Positions 46,396 to 58,060 of a DNA stretch of 64,000 nt are shown here, one piece after another. Numbering within the stretch: the stretch's first letter is position 1; the number at the start of each line of letters is the position of its first letter. Below the pieces are notes generated by a model that saw only the letters and a program-made list of their open reading frames with translations, searched no databases and was not told the origin of the DNA. Where the stretch lies: contig OZ023273.1 of the NCBI GenBank assembly GCA_964007475.1, forward strand, positions 133,046,732 to 133,110,731. Reading direction: 5' to 3'. A program made the position numbers and the translations under genes. Source of the DNA: Hybos culiciformis (Eukaryota; Arthropoda; Insecta; Diptera; Hybotidae).

Positions 46396-48790
46396 ATTTT
46401 ATTTTATTTTATTTTTATTTTTTTATTTTATTCAATTAACAGCTAACAGTTTAATATTAAACTAATTACTATTTGAATTTTACTTTTTACAAAAGTTTAG
46501 GTATATAAAAGTAAGCTAAGGACTAATTATAAAATTTACAAACTATAGATAATATTTATAAAAGATGGTTTAAAAATTCAAAAAATAAACAAATTTAAAG
46601 AATAAAGTCCAAAAAAAAATAAAAAATAAAAAAAATTCAGAGTTTGACTAAATTCAAGTGAAAATATTACTTCAAATACTTATACAATATTAACATAAAA
46701 CTACGAGTACCTAACCAATTAACTAATTATGATCACCATATTACAAAATGAGCTTAGCCATGAAATTCAAGAATATCAAGTGTGAAATTATACGTAAACG
46801 GGAAGTTGAGAAGCAGTGCGTTTAACTAGATTTTTGAGACCTAATGTATTATTATCAGAAACATCAACTACAGAATTAAAAAACTCGTTGTGACTAAATT
46901 GAATTCTTATCATTGGGCTCTTAGCCAATAAGTTTGTCCTTGAATGAGGGAGAGAGAACGTTAAATTTAGTCTAGTTGGTCTGACGGGATTATAAAAATT
47001 CAAATTTTGGTAGAGACAAGGAACAGAAGTCAATCCAGAAGTTATTTTAATTAAGAATAATTCATCTAATATAAGCCGTCTCTGACAAAGTGACACCACA
47101 TTCAGAGTGCGAAGTCTATCGCTGTAATTATCTTCTTGTAGACCAAATTTGAAAAATAAAAATCTAGTGAATTTTCTTTGAATCCTTTCAACTTTAGATT
47201 TATACACATTATAAAAAGGGTTCCAAATGACGGATCCATATTCAAGAACACTACGAATTAATGAGTAATACAAACATATGAAGGTGGATAACGATTTAAA
47301 TTTTTTACCAATACGGAAAACGAAACCTAAAAGGCGGCTGGCTTTATTAAAAATGAGGCAAACGTGGGAATTAAAAGTGAGTTTAGAGTCGAAAATTATG
47401 CCAAGGTCCTTTTGTTCGGTTACTCTTTTTAGAATATGTGCACTTAGCTGATAATCAAAGAGTGTAGGAGATGTTTTCCTAGAAAAGCTGAGAACTGTAC
47501 ATTTACTATAATTTAATGGTAAACCGAATTTTATACACCAGGCAATAAGCCATTTAAGGTCTTTCTGTAGAAGTGTACAGTCTCGAATACTATCAATTTT
47601 ACGAAAAATTTTAAGATCATCGGCGAACTGCAGTGAGGGGGAGGTAAAATTCGAACATAGATCGTTCACAAATATTGAATTATCTAAATTTCTAGCGACA
47701 TAGTCAGTAAAAATAGTTAGATTTGTAATAGTAGAACGGCCAGGCATAAATCCATGTTGGGTTGCACTAATTAAAGGCTTGATTTGGGGTAAAATATTAT
47801 TATAAATGGCTTTTTCAAAAATTAGTGCTAATGAATTAAGAATTGAGATAGGTCTATAATTACTAGCTAAAGAAGGATCACCTTTTTTAAAGATGGGTGT
47901 AATGTGAGAAATTTTTAGAATATTTGGAAACGATTTTTCAGTTATAGAACGATTGAGCAAATGTGAAATAGGTTTACTAAGAGCATGGCTACAGTTTTTA
48001 TAAAAAACGTTGGGGATACCATCAGGACCAGCGTTTTTGCAAGTATCTAGATCATTTAGAACTTTTTCAATTAATTGCGGTGTAAAGTGAGGTTTAGTAA
48101 CAAAAATTTGAGTATTAAAAGATGACCATAAGTTATTACCAGAAGGAGAAAAATTTTGATTAAAAAATTCTGCAAAAAGTTGGCAAATGTCATTGTTATT
48201 TTCGGCTACGGTGTCACCATGCTTAAGCAATTTTGGGAATTTATTAGAAGCTTTTAGCTGTTTAGAATAGGCCCAAAAATATTTAACATTCGTCTTTAAA
48301 TTATTTTCAATAGATGAAATATAGTTATTGTAACAAAGACTGATCTCTTTTTTCGCCAGTGATCTTAGATATTTAAAAGTATCGATATCTTGCGTAAGAT
48401 TATGAATTTTTATTCTCCTATGTAATGTAGATTTCTGTCTTAAAATGTTGATTAGATGCGGAGAATACCAATGAGGATACTTTGAATGTTTAAATTTAAA
48501 TAATGGAACATGTGAATTAATAATAAAATTAAGAATTTTGTAGAATTTATCAAAAGCAGAATCAATATTAATGGAATTACTAAAATCAAAGTTAGTAGAG
48601 TATAATTTAGAGTTGATAATATTAAAGTTGGCCTTATGAAAGTTACGTTTCAAAGTGTCATGCTCATTAAGGTATTTTACAGCTTTGATCTGAAGTGAAA
48701 TATCTAACGGAGGATGGTGACAATCGATTCGTGAAAGAGAATTGGAACTTCTGTTAACTAATTGCGATATATTGACCTTATGTCCTTTTA
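46396..48790 (-). mobile_element. 5'-truncated non-LTR retrotransposon inside the foldback
   Basis: The frame resembles the reverse transcriptase half of Jockey/CR1-type LINEs and lacks the endonuclease except for its last residues. The A-rich block ending near 46396 (element orientation) looks like a degenerate poly(A)-type 3' tail. The 5' side abuts the right inverted repeat near 48780, as expected for a truncated insertion. Borders are approximate, and no target duplication could be defined. Confidence 0.65.
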
Positions 48791-48857
48791 CATTGAAAAA
48801 AAAGTGACTTAAAATCACATTAAAAAAAGACATAAAGTCAAGGGATCTTATGTCCAT
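46788..48857 (-). CDS. Reverse transcriptase frame lacking motifs A and B
   Basis: This 689-aa open frame starts inside the right inverted repeat, so about 25-40 N-terminal residues are not RT. Homology begins near residue 45 with the end of an endonuclease domain (DCHHPPLDI). RT blocks follow: NAGPDGIP near 275, ITPIFKKGDPSLASNYRPIS near 320-338, QHGFMPGRST near 367-376, and FADD at 411-414. Between LDN (residue 393) and IFVNDL the segment normally holding the first catalytic Asp and the PQG motif, roughly 100 residues, is missing, without breaking the frame. The C-terminal thumb-like region (GSVIWNPFY) is present. The protein cannot be an active polymerase as written. The frame is otherwise free of stops. 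Confidence 0.85.
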   Translation of the reverse strand: MDIRSLDFMSFFNVILSHFFFNVKGHKVNISQLVNRSSNSLSRIDCHHPPLDISLQIKAVKYLNEHDTLKRNFHKANFNIINSKLYSTNFDFSNSINIDSAFDKFYKILNFIINSHVPLFKFKHSKYPHWYSPHLINILRQKSTLHRRIKIHNLTQDIDTFKYLRSLAKKEISLCYNNYISSIENNLKTNVKYFWAYSKQLKASNKFPKLLKHGDTVAENNNDICQLFAEFFNQNFSPSGNNLWSSFNTQIFVTKPHFTPQLIEKVLNDLDTCKNAGPDGIPNVFYKNCSHALSKPISHLLNRSITEKSFPNILKISHITPIFKKGDPSLASNYRPISILNSLALIFEKAIYNNILPQIKPLISATQHGFMPGRSTITNLTIFTDYVARNLDNSIFVNDLCSNFTSPSLQFADDLKIFRKIDSIRDCTLLQKDLKWLIAWCIKFGLPLNYSKCTVLSFSRKTSPTLFDYQLSAHILKRVTEQKDLGIIFDSKLTFNSHVCLIFNKASRLLGFVFRIGKKFKSLSTFICLYYSLIRSVLEYGSVIWNPFYNVYKSKVERIQRKFTRFLFFKFGLQEDNYSDRLRTLNVVSLCQRRLILDELFLIKITSGLTSVPCLYQNLNFYNPVRPTRLNLTFSLPHSRTNLLAKSPMIRIQFSHNEFFNSVVDVSDNNTLGLKNLVKRTASQLPVYV

Positions 48858-48961
48858 TTCAAAAACGACATAATATCACTTGACTTTATGTCGTTTTGAA
48901 ATGGACATAAGGTCACTTGACTTTATGGCACTTGACCTTAAGTCACCTACCCATAAAATAG

Positions 48962-50590
48962 TTATCCTTTCTTTATTTATTTTTCTTAGCTTTGACTGTT
49001 TTCTACGTGCTTTTAAAATTGTTCCATAAATTCCTAAAGAAAAGTAGAGAATTGAAATTTCACAATTAAATCATGATGCAACTTATTTTGATGCAAGGGA
49101 TTATTATTTTTCTCTGGTATGAAATTTTTGTTTTATTATTTTGAATAATAGGGGTAGAAAATATATACAAGTTTCATGCTATTTATTTAAAATATATCTA
49201 TCTAAAGTCCAATTAAGACTCAGTCAGTTTCATTGAAATATACATAATTTCATATTTGTTTATTTGTTGTTTTCATTTTGTTTTTATATACACACACTGA
49301 TTTTGATTAATCTAAAGTTCTAAAGTTTTAATTAACATTTATTTATTTTTCAATTATTTAAAAGTTATTTTAAAATCAAGTTATTTAATTGAAAACTCTT
49401 ACCTGGTCTATTATAATTTTCATTCTGTAATGAAATTGTGAGTTTAAGAACCTATGGTTACTACATTGTGAATTACAGTCATCAATCTAAGTATAATTTT
49501 AAAAGGAAAACAAAATAATTTGCATAATGAATAATGTTGTGAATCATTAATTTCTATCTTAATCCTACAACAGCTATCATAAAAATCTAGGTTAATACTA
49601 GACAAATTTTAGGCCTATTGAACTTATTGAAAATAGAGCTAAAATGAAAATACTTAGAGCCAAAACTAGGCAATAGTAAATAAAAATATTTTCAACTTTT
49701 TTTTTTATCTACACACATTCATGTTCTTATTAATTAAAATATTTTTGTAGAATAAGTTATATTATGGTTCATCCATAAATCCTCAGCTTAAAATGGTTTT
49801 TAAAAAAAAAAAATATTTTTAAACTTTTTAATTGGCGTAAATGGACCAAATTAAGAAATCCCTTTTAACGACAAATAAAACTTTGTTGGATAATTTTAGT
49901 TTCAGCATATTATTTTTAATAGCTTTTATATAATCCTGTTGAAAACTTTTTCCTAAATAAAATCTATATTATGAAATTTATGCAAATAAGATTTTTTATT
50001 CACATAACACAAGATTAAATTTTTTTTTTCTTAAGACATTTTTTATGAAATTGGGGATCATTTATAACGTTTTTTAATATAGTCCTTTGAAATAATTTTT
50101 AAAGTTAATTTGTCGCAAAGTTTTTCATTGTACAAAAATGTAGAAGTTAAATTCTTCAGATTTTCTTAATTTTCGTAATAAAAAAATACTTATGTGGCTT
50201 GTTGAGGTACTTATGATAATTTTAATGTTAGGAATATAATAGTATATGTATATGAAAATTATTAAGTTCTTTATTGCATTATAATGTAAAAGTTTTTGTC
50301 ATTTAAGGATTGTTATGATAGAGAACTGGTCTATAATTCAATTTGCCTAATTTCAAATTGGAATGAAATTATATCTACAGGAAAAAAATTTGATTTCAAA
50401 ACAATGCATTTTTCAAACAAAACATTTTACATTTACTTGTCATTTTTACCCAAAAGTTTAAAAAGAGTTATATTTATTGGAGTTTATGTTCAGTTATTGA
50501 TTTTTACGAATACTTGGCACAATCTGTCAAAGTTCAAAAAACAATTTTTTTTCCTTTTTTTTTGTTAGAAAACTATTCAGCCATTGACTA
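48962..50590. other. AT-rich intergenic stretch
   Basis: No gene is recognised. The 90-codon frame at 50296 has no domain or coding bias that I can see. Confidence 0.5.
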
Positions 50591-50591
50591 A

Positions 50592-50726
50592 ATGATTATC
50601 GTTGACGTTGATAGGTTAAAAACAGAATACGGAGCAGTATTTCAAGAACTTGTACCTAGAAGAACTGACGGTAAATTTAAAGTGGCAAAATTTAGAGTAA
50701 GTCCAGGACTGCAGATTACTGACTGA
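50592..50726 (+). pseudogene. Possible exon or gene remnant, unidentified
   Basis: A 44-codon frame has unusually protein-like composition for this window, with a mixed charged stretch including RRTDGKFKVAKFR. A good donor sequence GTAAGT occurs within it (50695), and a second donor/acceptor pair would define an intron at 50766-50820. No spliced frame stays open through the second intron. It may be a decayed gene, a non-coding transcript, or chance. I do not recognise the protein. It lies convergent to the PRA1 gene. Confidence 0.25.
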
Positions 50727-51145
50727 ATGAACATTTCTCTTGGCATTACTGATTTTGATAAATTGGTAAGTACTTTTTTTTAAATTTATGTTCAATAACA
50801 AAATTAATTTTATTTTTGTAGTTTGAATAGTTCGTCGTAAGATCTCAATGCACTTAGGTGAAGCGGCTCAGGCATCAGGGATCAAGTTGATCAGGTTGAG
50901 GTTGAGGATGAGGATATCGTGATAGATCTACAAAAAAAATAGATCTTCAGAATTGATCTAGTGAAATTTCTTCCAATTTAAACAAAAATTTATCGTGTTG
51001 TCTCTTTATTTGATAACGATTAGATTAAATATTGTAAAATTTATATAACTTATGTAAAAAATCCACCAATTAATGATACAAAATTTAAACTATGATAATA
51101 TAGCCTAACATTATTCGATTTTATAACTGGGCATTATATGCAGTT

Positions 51146-52788
51146 TCATATGACTTCTGTTAGAAACCCTTCTGTGTCTTCAGTAACTATTGCTTCAATA
51201 TTATAAAAACTTGCATGAAGAGTTATTACAGACAATGAAGCACCTAGCAAAAAAAAATACACAAATGATTTATAATTTCCATTACAGCGTATAAATTTAA
51301 TGTATTTAAATAGATTCTTACCTAAAACCCAAAACATAACTGATGTAGCGCCTACTAAATAAAAAATAGGTGCTGATGCACAATTAACTAATAAGCATTG
51401 TTGATATGTATTTAATTGTCTGCCAAATATAGATAGTGAAATTTTTGCTTCCCTGATTCGATAGCAAGCATATAAAACTCCGCATAATACAAGTAAAATT
51501 AAAGGTGTTGTAATTCTAAAATAAAAAATTTAAAAAGTATTATTATTTAAACCTTTTGTTGTTTTGCGTCTTATTTTAAAAATTTTCATTTCAAATTTAA
51601 TATTTTATCAGCTTTCTGGATTTAAGTATTTTTGAAATTAAGAAAAAAATCCGAAAACTATTTATAACGATTATAGTACAATATTATGCAGATTGTTAGA
51701 TCAAAATACATTATGAGTTTGTGCAATATAATTAATGTAAAATCAATATCTTTAAAATAATTGAGTACTTAAATAAAGGATATCTCTGAAATCGAAACTT
51801 AAAATACATACTTACAAACAATACAACATCAATATTAAAAAAATACATAAATAATTGGATTGAAAATATTGTAAATTTCTTAGTATTCGATTACTTAATC
51901 GTGGTAGGCTTGCAACTGTTTTATAATTAGACGTATTCAAAAATTCTGTCCACGGTCTCAATTGTTGACGCACTTTTTGTAGTAACTCCCATGATCCAGG
52001 TATTTTTGAAGATATATTACTTAAGCTAAAATAATAAGAAAAATTAATAAAATACACACCATGATAGAAGCTAAATTTGAAAATAAAATAAATATATGTT
52101 TTTTAATGAAGGCAACAAAAACATGTGTGTTTAATTAATATATTTTACTAAACTACAATTTGTTATACAATGTTATGTTTTATAGTAGATACTTACTACA
52201 CTAAGTTTTACTTGTGCTATACAATTATATTCTAAACTTAACAATTAGGAAACAAAGGGCTAATCAACAAAAGTATTAGTTTAAGAACGATTTCCTCCTA
52301 TTAATGCCAATCGAAAGCTGTTCTTTTTTTTAAATATTGAACAACAAGAAGACACTTTTTATTTGATATATGTTAGGTAGGTACACAGTAAAATCCGTGC
52401 ATTTATTTCAGAGGAGTCAGTTAAAAAAAAAAGACATGTTATTCGTTTTCTTAAATCGACAGCGGATAGTTACCGGATAGTGCCTAATTAGGAGAACATG
52501 TCTTAATAATTAAAAACAAAAAAACTCCTCATAATTTAATCATAATTTTGTCAAAAAATTTATTACAAAGTTGATATTTCGTTTCGTAGGCCTCCTCCGC
52601 CTTAAATAAAGAATGAAATTAAAATAAATATTAAGTATGTACTAGGTAGGGAGATTAGTGGGTACGGGTAGGTAAATACACAACGTATAATACTACCTTC
52701 CAAAGCTGAAAGGTTTATTTTCTTGATTAACAGTAGGTGCATCCATTTCACCAGCCATTTCACCAGCTATATCTAATTTTACATCCAT
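51146..52788 (-). CDS. Prenylated Rab acceptor protein 1 (PRA1/RABAC1)
   Basis: Four exons (52788-52697, 52025-51816, 51515-51322 and 51243-51146) join with consistent phases and GT-AG borders to give 197 aa, close to the usual 185-195. The family marker lies in exon 2: LRPWTEFLNTSNY, then NLQYFQSNYLCIFL. Two hydrophobic hairpins follow, one across the exon 2-3 junction (LMLYC then LILLVLCGVL) and one across the exon 3-4 junction (PIFYLVGATSVMFWVLG). The N- and C-termini are polar and would face the cytosol. PRA1 proteins sit in Golgi and endosomal membranes, bind prenylated Rab GTPases and act in Rab membrane delivery. The start is the first ATG, giving an acidic N-terminus. Confidence 0.95.
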
Positions 52789-52799
52789 TTTTGGGAATA

Positions 52800-53560
52800 T
52801 TTTTTTCGTTTATTAGAATTTTTTTATTATATTTTTTTTTTTCTAAATTTAAGTCTGATTAATTTTCGATTTTGTTCTTTATTTATTAATTTTTTTTTTT
52901 TACTAAAATAAAAAATAAACACGTATAATTGACGCAATCAGAAATAAACGTTTCTTTGTTTGCTTTTTTTATTTGTAAACAAAAAGATATTAATGTAAGT
53001 GCAGCGACATCTATTGGAATTTAGATAAGCAGTTTAGTAGTATGAATAACAAAATAGAAAATTATATGAAGAATTTTGTCCAAATAAAATAGTCTAAGAG
53101 CTCGCAACGTTTTCCGTACGTGATTTTAGCAAGGCTCATTTTTTAATATATTGTTCCAGACTACAGTACAAGACGCATACGGGTAGTCTGGCAGTCAGAT
53201 GACGTTGCGTTTACCCGTGAGAGCAGAGCCAGGTAGGTAAAAAAAACGCAAAATTACGTGATAATAGCAAGATTTCTTTTTATGTCATTTGTTTGTGCTT
53301 ATTATGTGAAATGTTAATCCATCATCGCCAAAAGCGAAGCGTATACGGAGTGGTTCTGAGAAACCAATTCGTTTCCGGCTCGTTTTCGTGCCGTTGTTTT
53401 TTATATGAAAATTTATGCAAAAGTGTTAGTGAAATGGCATTACGCACACGATTCGTTTTCAATACGCAAAATGCGATTCGTTAATTTTTCTTAGAGGGTT
53501 GCTCCCAAAATTCATCAAGAACACGCAATCACATGAAAAAAACGAGAACGAAAACCTATT
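52800..53560. promoter_or_regulatory. CpG-richer region upstream of PRA1
   Basis: The part 53090-53540 is less AT-rich than its surroundings and has many CG dinucleotides. A perfect 9-bp inverted repeat, CCAGACTAC with GTAGTCTGG (53156-53164 and 53183-53191), lies within it. It could be the PRA1 promoter region or part of an old transposon. The 63-codon plus-strand frame at 53293 has no recognisable domain. Confidence 0.35.
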
Positions 53561-53829
53561 TATCGATTTTGAGAATTAAATAATTAGGCTAATAAGCAAT
53601 TATCTATACCAAAATGCAATTTTAGTAAACATATTTAAAAAAAAAAATTGTGAATAAATATCAAAGAAATGGGTGTAAAATTCGAATATTTTAAAACCGA
53701 TGTCCGTACATTTTTATAAAATTATTTTCAACAAACAAATTTAATTTTGTGACATTCAAGAATTATTCACATTTTTATTTTCGGGTTTAAAGAATCATTA
53801 ACATGAAATTAAAAAAAATTCTTCAGCTT

Positions 53830-54330
53830 TTGTTTTTAAAAAACTTTAAATAGTTTTTAAGAGATAATGATGTCAACAAACATTTAAATTCTAACCCAAA
53901 AGACATACACAATTCCTTTTTATAACGTTTTATTGTACAATATAGGGATTTAAAACGATGGCACCTTTAACGAATTCCATAATGATGGTAAGAATTAAAG
54001 TAAATAATGGTGAAAGAGAACTTATAAAAGAGGAAACGAATCTGAATTTTTTTTATTCAGGTAAAAGAATAGCCAAGAGGAATAAAACAAAACTTTTTTA
54101 TCTTTAATAATTATTTTCTGCATTTTATTTTTATCATTATTGACGTAATTTTATGCTTACAGCATGACAAGCATTTAAAAAAGGAAACAAAAATAAAATA
54201 AAATTCAAAAAGTTAGTTTTTATGAGCTGTTAAAATAAATGCAGCATCAAGAGAGTTATATTACGTGTGTAGAATTTCAGATACATTATGTTTCATACCT
54301 TTCAATAAATAAGTCATATTAATTGTTAAT
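53830..54330. repeat. Dispersed repeat, copy 2 (pair at 23.0 kb)
   Basis: Shares ordered blocks with 23030-23500, including AGTTTTTAAGAGATAATGATG, read here with small changes, and ATACCTTTCAAT near its end. No frame is conserved between copies, so it is unlikely to be coding. Confidence 0.6.
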
Positions 54331-57300
54331 TTAGTTTCGTTTCGAATTTAATTTTTTAGTTTATTTTCCATTTTATTCGAAGAAAAACAAATTTTTTTTT
54401 CTGAAACGAATTTAGATGTTTATAAATATGTATAATATATACGATGCATATTACTATTACACAAAAGTTTCATGAATTTTATTATAAATTTTTAGAAGAG
54501 ATGTTAACTTATTTTAAGTTTTGAATAAAATGTTTTTCCATGTGACGCTTCACGCTTCAGTTTTATTTCTTTCAACTATATACAATTTACATAATATATA
54601 TATTATATAATTGTAACATAATGTCTATTTTTTTAGCATTAACATCTAAAGATACTTATTTGTTACCGCCATATTCTTATAAACTTTAATTATGCTTCAA
54701 TTATTATAAAACTTTATGCAGTATTTTCATTGAATCAAAAAAAAAAAACTTTTAATAGATTTTGTTAAATTTATCTCAAAAATAATAAATAAATAAAACG
54801 AAATCTCCAGATTTTCAATTAAATTGTTATTTTCACTGAACTGGAAAAAAGGAAACGTAAAAAAATAATTAAATCGCAAAACTTTAATCTTTACCAGTTT
54901 AAGTGGAAATATAATGCAGTTTACTCTTCATTGAGCATAATGCTAAAAGCATAAGATGTATTGATATTTTTGTTTTTAAATTGCATCAATATTTATTTTT
55001 AATTACCTAATTATACTAAAAATGTGATATATGAATGTATAGTCAAATTTAAAAATTCATTATTTAATAAAAAAAAATTAAATATTTAAGAGAAATTTTT
55101 ACTTATATTTCTCTTTTCAGTTCTGAAAAATAAAATTTAGAAAAATAATTATCTTTTAATAATCTCATTATGAAAACTTACGAGATTATTTAAAACAAAA
55201 AATAATAGTTAATGATTGAATAAAGTATAGATACATAATACATATATTATATATATATTCAGTTTTAAAAGTAAAGTAAAAAATTTAACAAGAAATAAAA
55301 CATTAATTCGTACGATAAATTAATTTGAAAGTGAATTGTAAAATACAAAGGTATCTTTACAACTTGCTTCTTTGTACTTAATACCTTTACAAGAAAAAAT
55401 TGTGTATTTTTTTCTGGTTATTTTTTTTTTTGTTTGAACTTTCTTTTATAAAAATTTTGATTTCCTGAACAATTTTGAAATTGGATTTTCTTGTTCAAAA
55501 GCGTAGATTTTCATGCCAATAGAGATATTTCTTCTCTAAAACACTTAAAACAGATTTTGCTGGAAATCTTATAATCAAGCATTAAATCAAAAATTCATTA
55601 ACGAGAGTTACACCGAGGATTCTCAACTGTACGATATTAGAAATGTTCTGTTAATTAGGGTTATTAAAGGTATTTCATTCTGTGAAAACATAATTCACGA
55701 TAAAAAGACCAAATTAAAAGATTTTTGATAAACCTTTTACATAAATTATTATTAACATATTAACATACACTTACGAAATATTTTATCTTACCATTAAAAA
55801 CATCTTTATTCTGGATATAATTTTAGTGCGGATGTAGACAAAAATTATCATATGATTTACTATCCACTTGTTGTAAATATTTATTTTAAAACCAATTTTC
55901 AAATAAGAGAACAATGTATAAATTCTAGAAAATAAATTTATTCCTTTTGTCATATTATGGTAAAATTATTGGTTTATTATTGGACAAAATGTAAGAATTT
56001 CTATAATATTTATGCATACATTTATGTATATGTATGAGTAGCTATGTTTTTACATATTTTCAGTTCGAAAATAATAATTTTTTTAAACAAATATTTTTTT
56101 AAACTAAAATATTTATTGTTTTATAAATTCTCAAATGTCATCTCTTTTACAATTTAGTTTCCTCATGGTATGTACAAAAGAACATATACAATTTGTTTTT
56201 AGATGGTATGTACATTCATGTTCATATAAAAAATAAAATATAATAAATTTATATTTTTAATCTTAGGGTAAGTCGTATTTTAATTCATGAAAACTTTTAT
56301 CCTGCTGTGAATTTTAAGTATATTTTAAGTAAAAATAATTTTAGTAAACTAATATGTTTTAACTGAGTGAGATTAAGATTCTTAAAAAAAAACAACTGTA
56401 ATAATAAAAATTTAATTAATTTTTTTTGTTACTATAATTAAGATATTTTGATCGAAAATTGTATATTTAAAATTAAATAAATTTTACATAAAAATACTTA
56501 TACCGTATATGTTTTCGGTTAATAAAATTAAATATATTTTTATGCAAAATTATTGTTAGGTATTAAATTTTATTATACCTATGCACCGCAAAATAAATTC
56601 TCATTAGATAAAGTACCTATATTAAAAGTAAATAATCTAACTTCTTTAAATTATAAAATTTATTTTAAAAATATAAAACGAACTCATCAGCGTTAAATTG
56701 AGTGAAATTTTTTTGGAAAAGTTGTTAAAGATTACAATAAGAAAATGAAAAAAAAAAAATAAAATAAAACATAAAAGGATCTAAAAGGATAAACTTGGAT
56801 GTAAAGAATGAAAAGAAAAATTTTTTTGCTAAGCTTGTAATCGTTTGCTACAATCAACAACACCAAATAACACTTTTGTCTTTATGCAGAAGTTTTATTT
56901 TTATTGTTTTTATTATTTTTATTGTAATTTTACAGTATGTTGCACAATTTTACATATTTTGAATATCTACAGGAAACTAAAAAAAATAGAAACGTAAAAG
57001 ATTATTCTATAAAAGAAAAAATTTTATGGTGAATGATAAAATTGTGAACTATTATAATAGATAGCTGCCCAAAAAATATTTTATTTTTATTTTAAAAATA
57101 TTTTTATTGTTATTTTCATTTCCTCATTTTTTTTTTTATTTTTTATTAGATAAAGCAAAAAAATAAATGCATTCATATTTAAAGATTTTTGTTTTATTTT
57201 CCTCGAAAAAAAAACTATGATACATTCATTATTAAACGTATAAATAAAATAATATATGAAGAAAACTAAAATAAATTATAGTTAATTTTTAGATCTTTTT

Positions 57301-57344
57301 AACTATTTTTCTTTTCATAAAAACAAAATATGTGTTTTATATAA

Positions 57345-57400
57345 AACTAGTCGAAATACCCGGCTTCGCACGGTAGTACCGAACTTATATTAATATCAAC
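57345..57400 (+). repeat. Possible retroposon end motif
   Basis: ACTAGTCGAAATACCCGGCT followed by TCGCACGG is GC-rich against its surroundings. It resembles the ACCCGGC-TTCG motif seen at the ends of common insect retroposons. The family is not identified, and no second border was found. Confidence 0.35.
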
Positions 57401-57939
57401 ACACTTTAATGCAGATTTTGTGCACTAAAAAAAATCGGAATTTTAAAAATGTGCGGAAACACATATTAAAAAAATCCAAGTTTCACAAAACAAACTTCTA
57501 AAAATGATCTTTAAAGTATACCCTGGTACAGCCGTACCAAAACAATCCACGAAATTGCAAACATCAATTTTATTCATGAAAAGATAGAAACTATTACAAA
57601 CAGATTTAACTACAAATGTACTTTGTCGACGAATCCCCTTATTTCTGAGCTAGTCTCTACTTCTTAGTTTATAACTTAGGTTAACTTACATTAGCTATAT
57701 ATCTAAGTTTTATCTTATTCCAAAAACAAAAATTAATAAAAGGTTTTTTAATTTTTCTTTTTACATAATGTGTAATAAATATTCTCTATCTATTATATTT
57801 TTTTCTTTCTAAACGTAACTCAGTAGATAAGCGTACAAGCTAAACTCTGTAATATTTTAAGTAATATTAAGGAAACATGTAAATTATATGATAATAAATA
57901 AATTTGAATTTAAAATAATAATTCTCATGTAGTTATAAG

Positions 57940-58060
57940 AGTTATATGAAGAAGCGAAATACTTATTTGCATTTATATTGTAAATATGAGTTCAATAAGA
58001 ACGTTAAAATGCTCATATTGAGAAAATGTTCGCAGATGTTTTGTGATAATGTAATGTCTA
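57940..58060. repeat. Dispersed repeat, copy 2 (pair at 29.1 kb)
   Basis: Matches 29040-29170 in order: ACTTATTTGCATTT, ATATGAGTTCAATAAGAA and CGCAGATGTTTT. Confidence 0.6.

Larger units (their letters stand above)
45224..48952. mobile_element. Foldback element carrying RING and RT genes
   Basis: Terminal inverted repeats of 105 bp (45224-45328 and 48848-48952) differ at three positions. They start GGGTAG[A/G]TGACTTAAGG. They are built from modules of GACATAA, TTATGTC and AAGTCAAGTGA in both orientations, so each end can also fold on itself (45248-45396 forms an internal inverted pair). The direct repeat ATAAAATAG at 45215-45223 and 48953-48961 is a perfect 9-bp target duplication. Long modular ends with 9-bp duplications are known from Mutator-like and Drosophila FB elements. 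No transposase is visible, although 200 bases are missing (45566-45765). The cargo is a spliced RING-finger gene and an antisense non-LTR reverse transcriptase frame. Confidence 0.88.

Noticed and set aside
53293..53484. 63-codon plus-strand frame upstream of PRA1
   Set aside because: No domain, no splice support and no similarity I recognise; it lies in a CpG-richer region that more likely holds regulatory or repeat DNA.
57800..57860. Sequence with a CTCAGTAGATAAG string, considered as a tRNA
   Set aside because: It lacks a matching acceptor stem and a GGTTCRA-type B box, so no cloverleaf forms.
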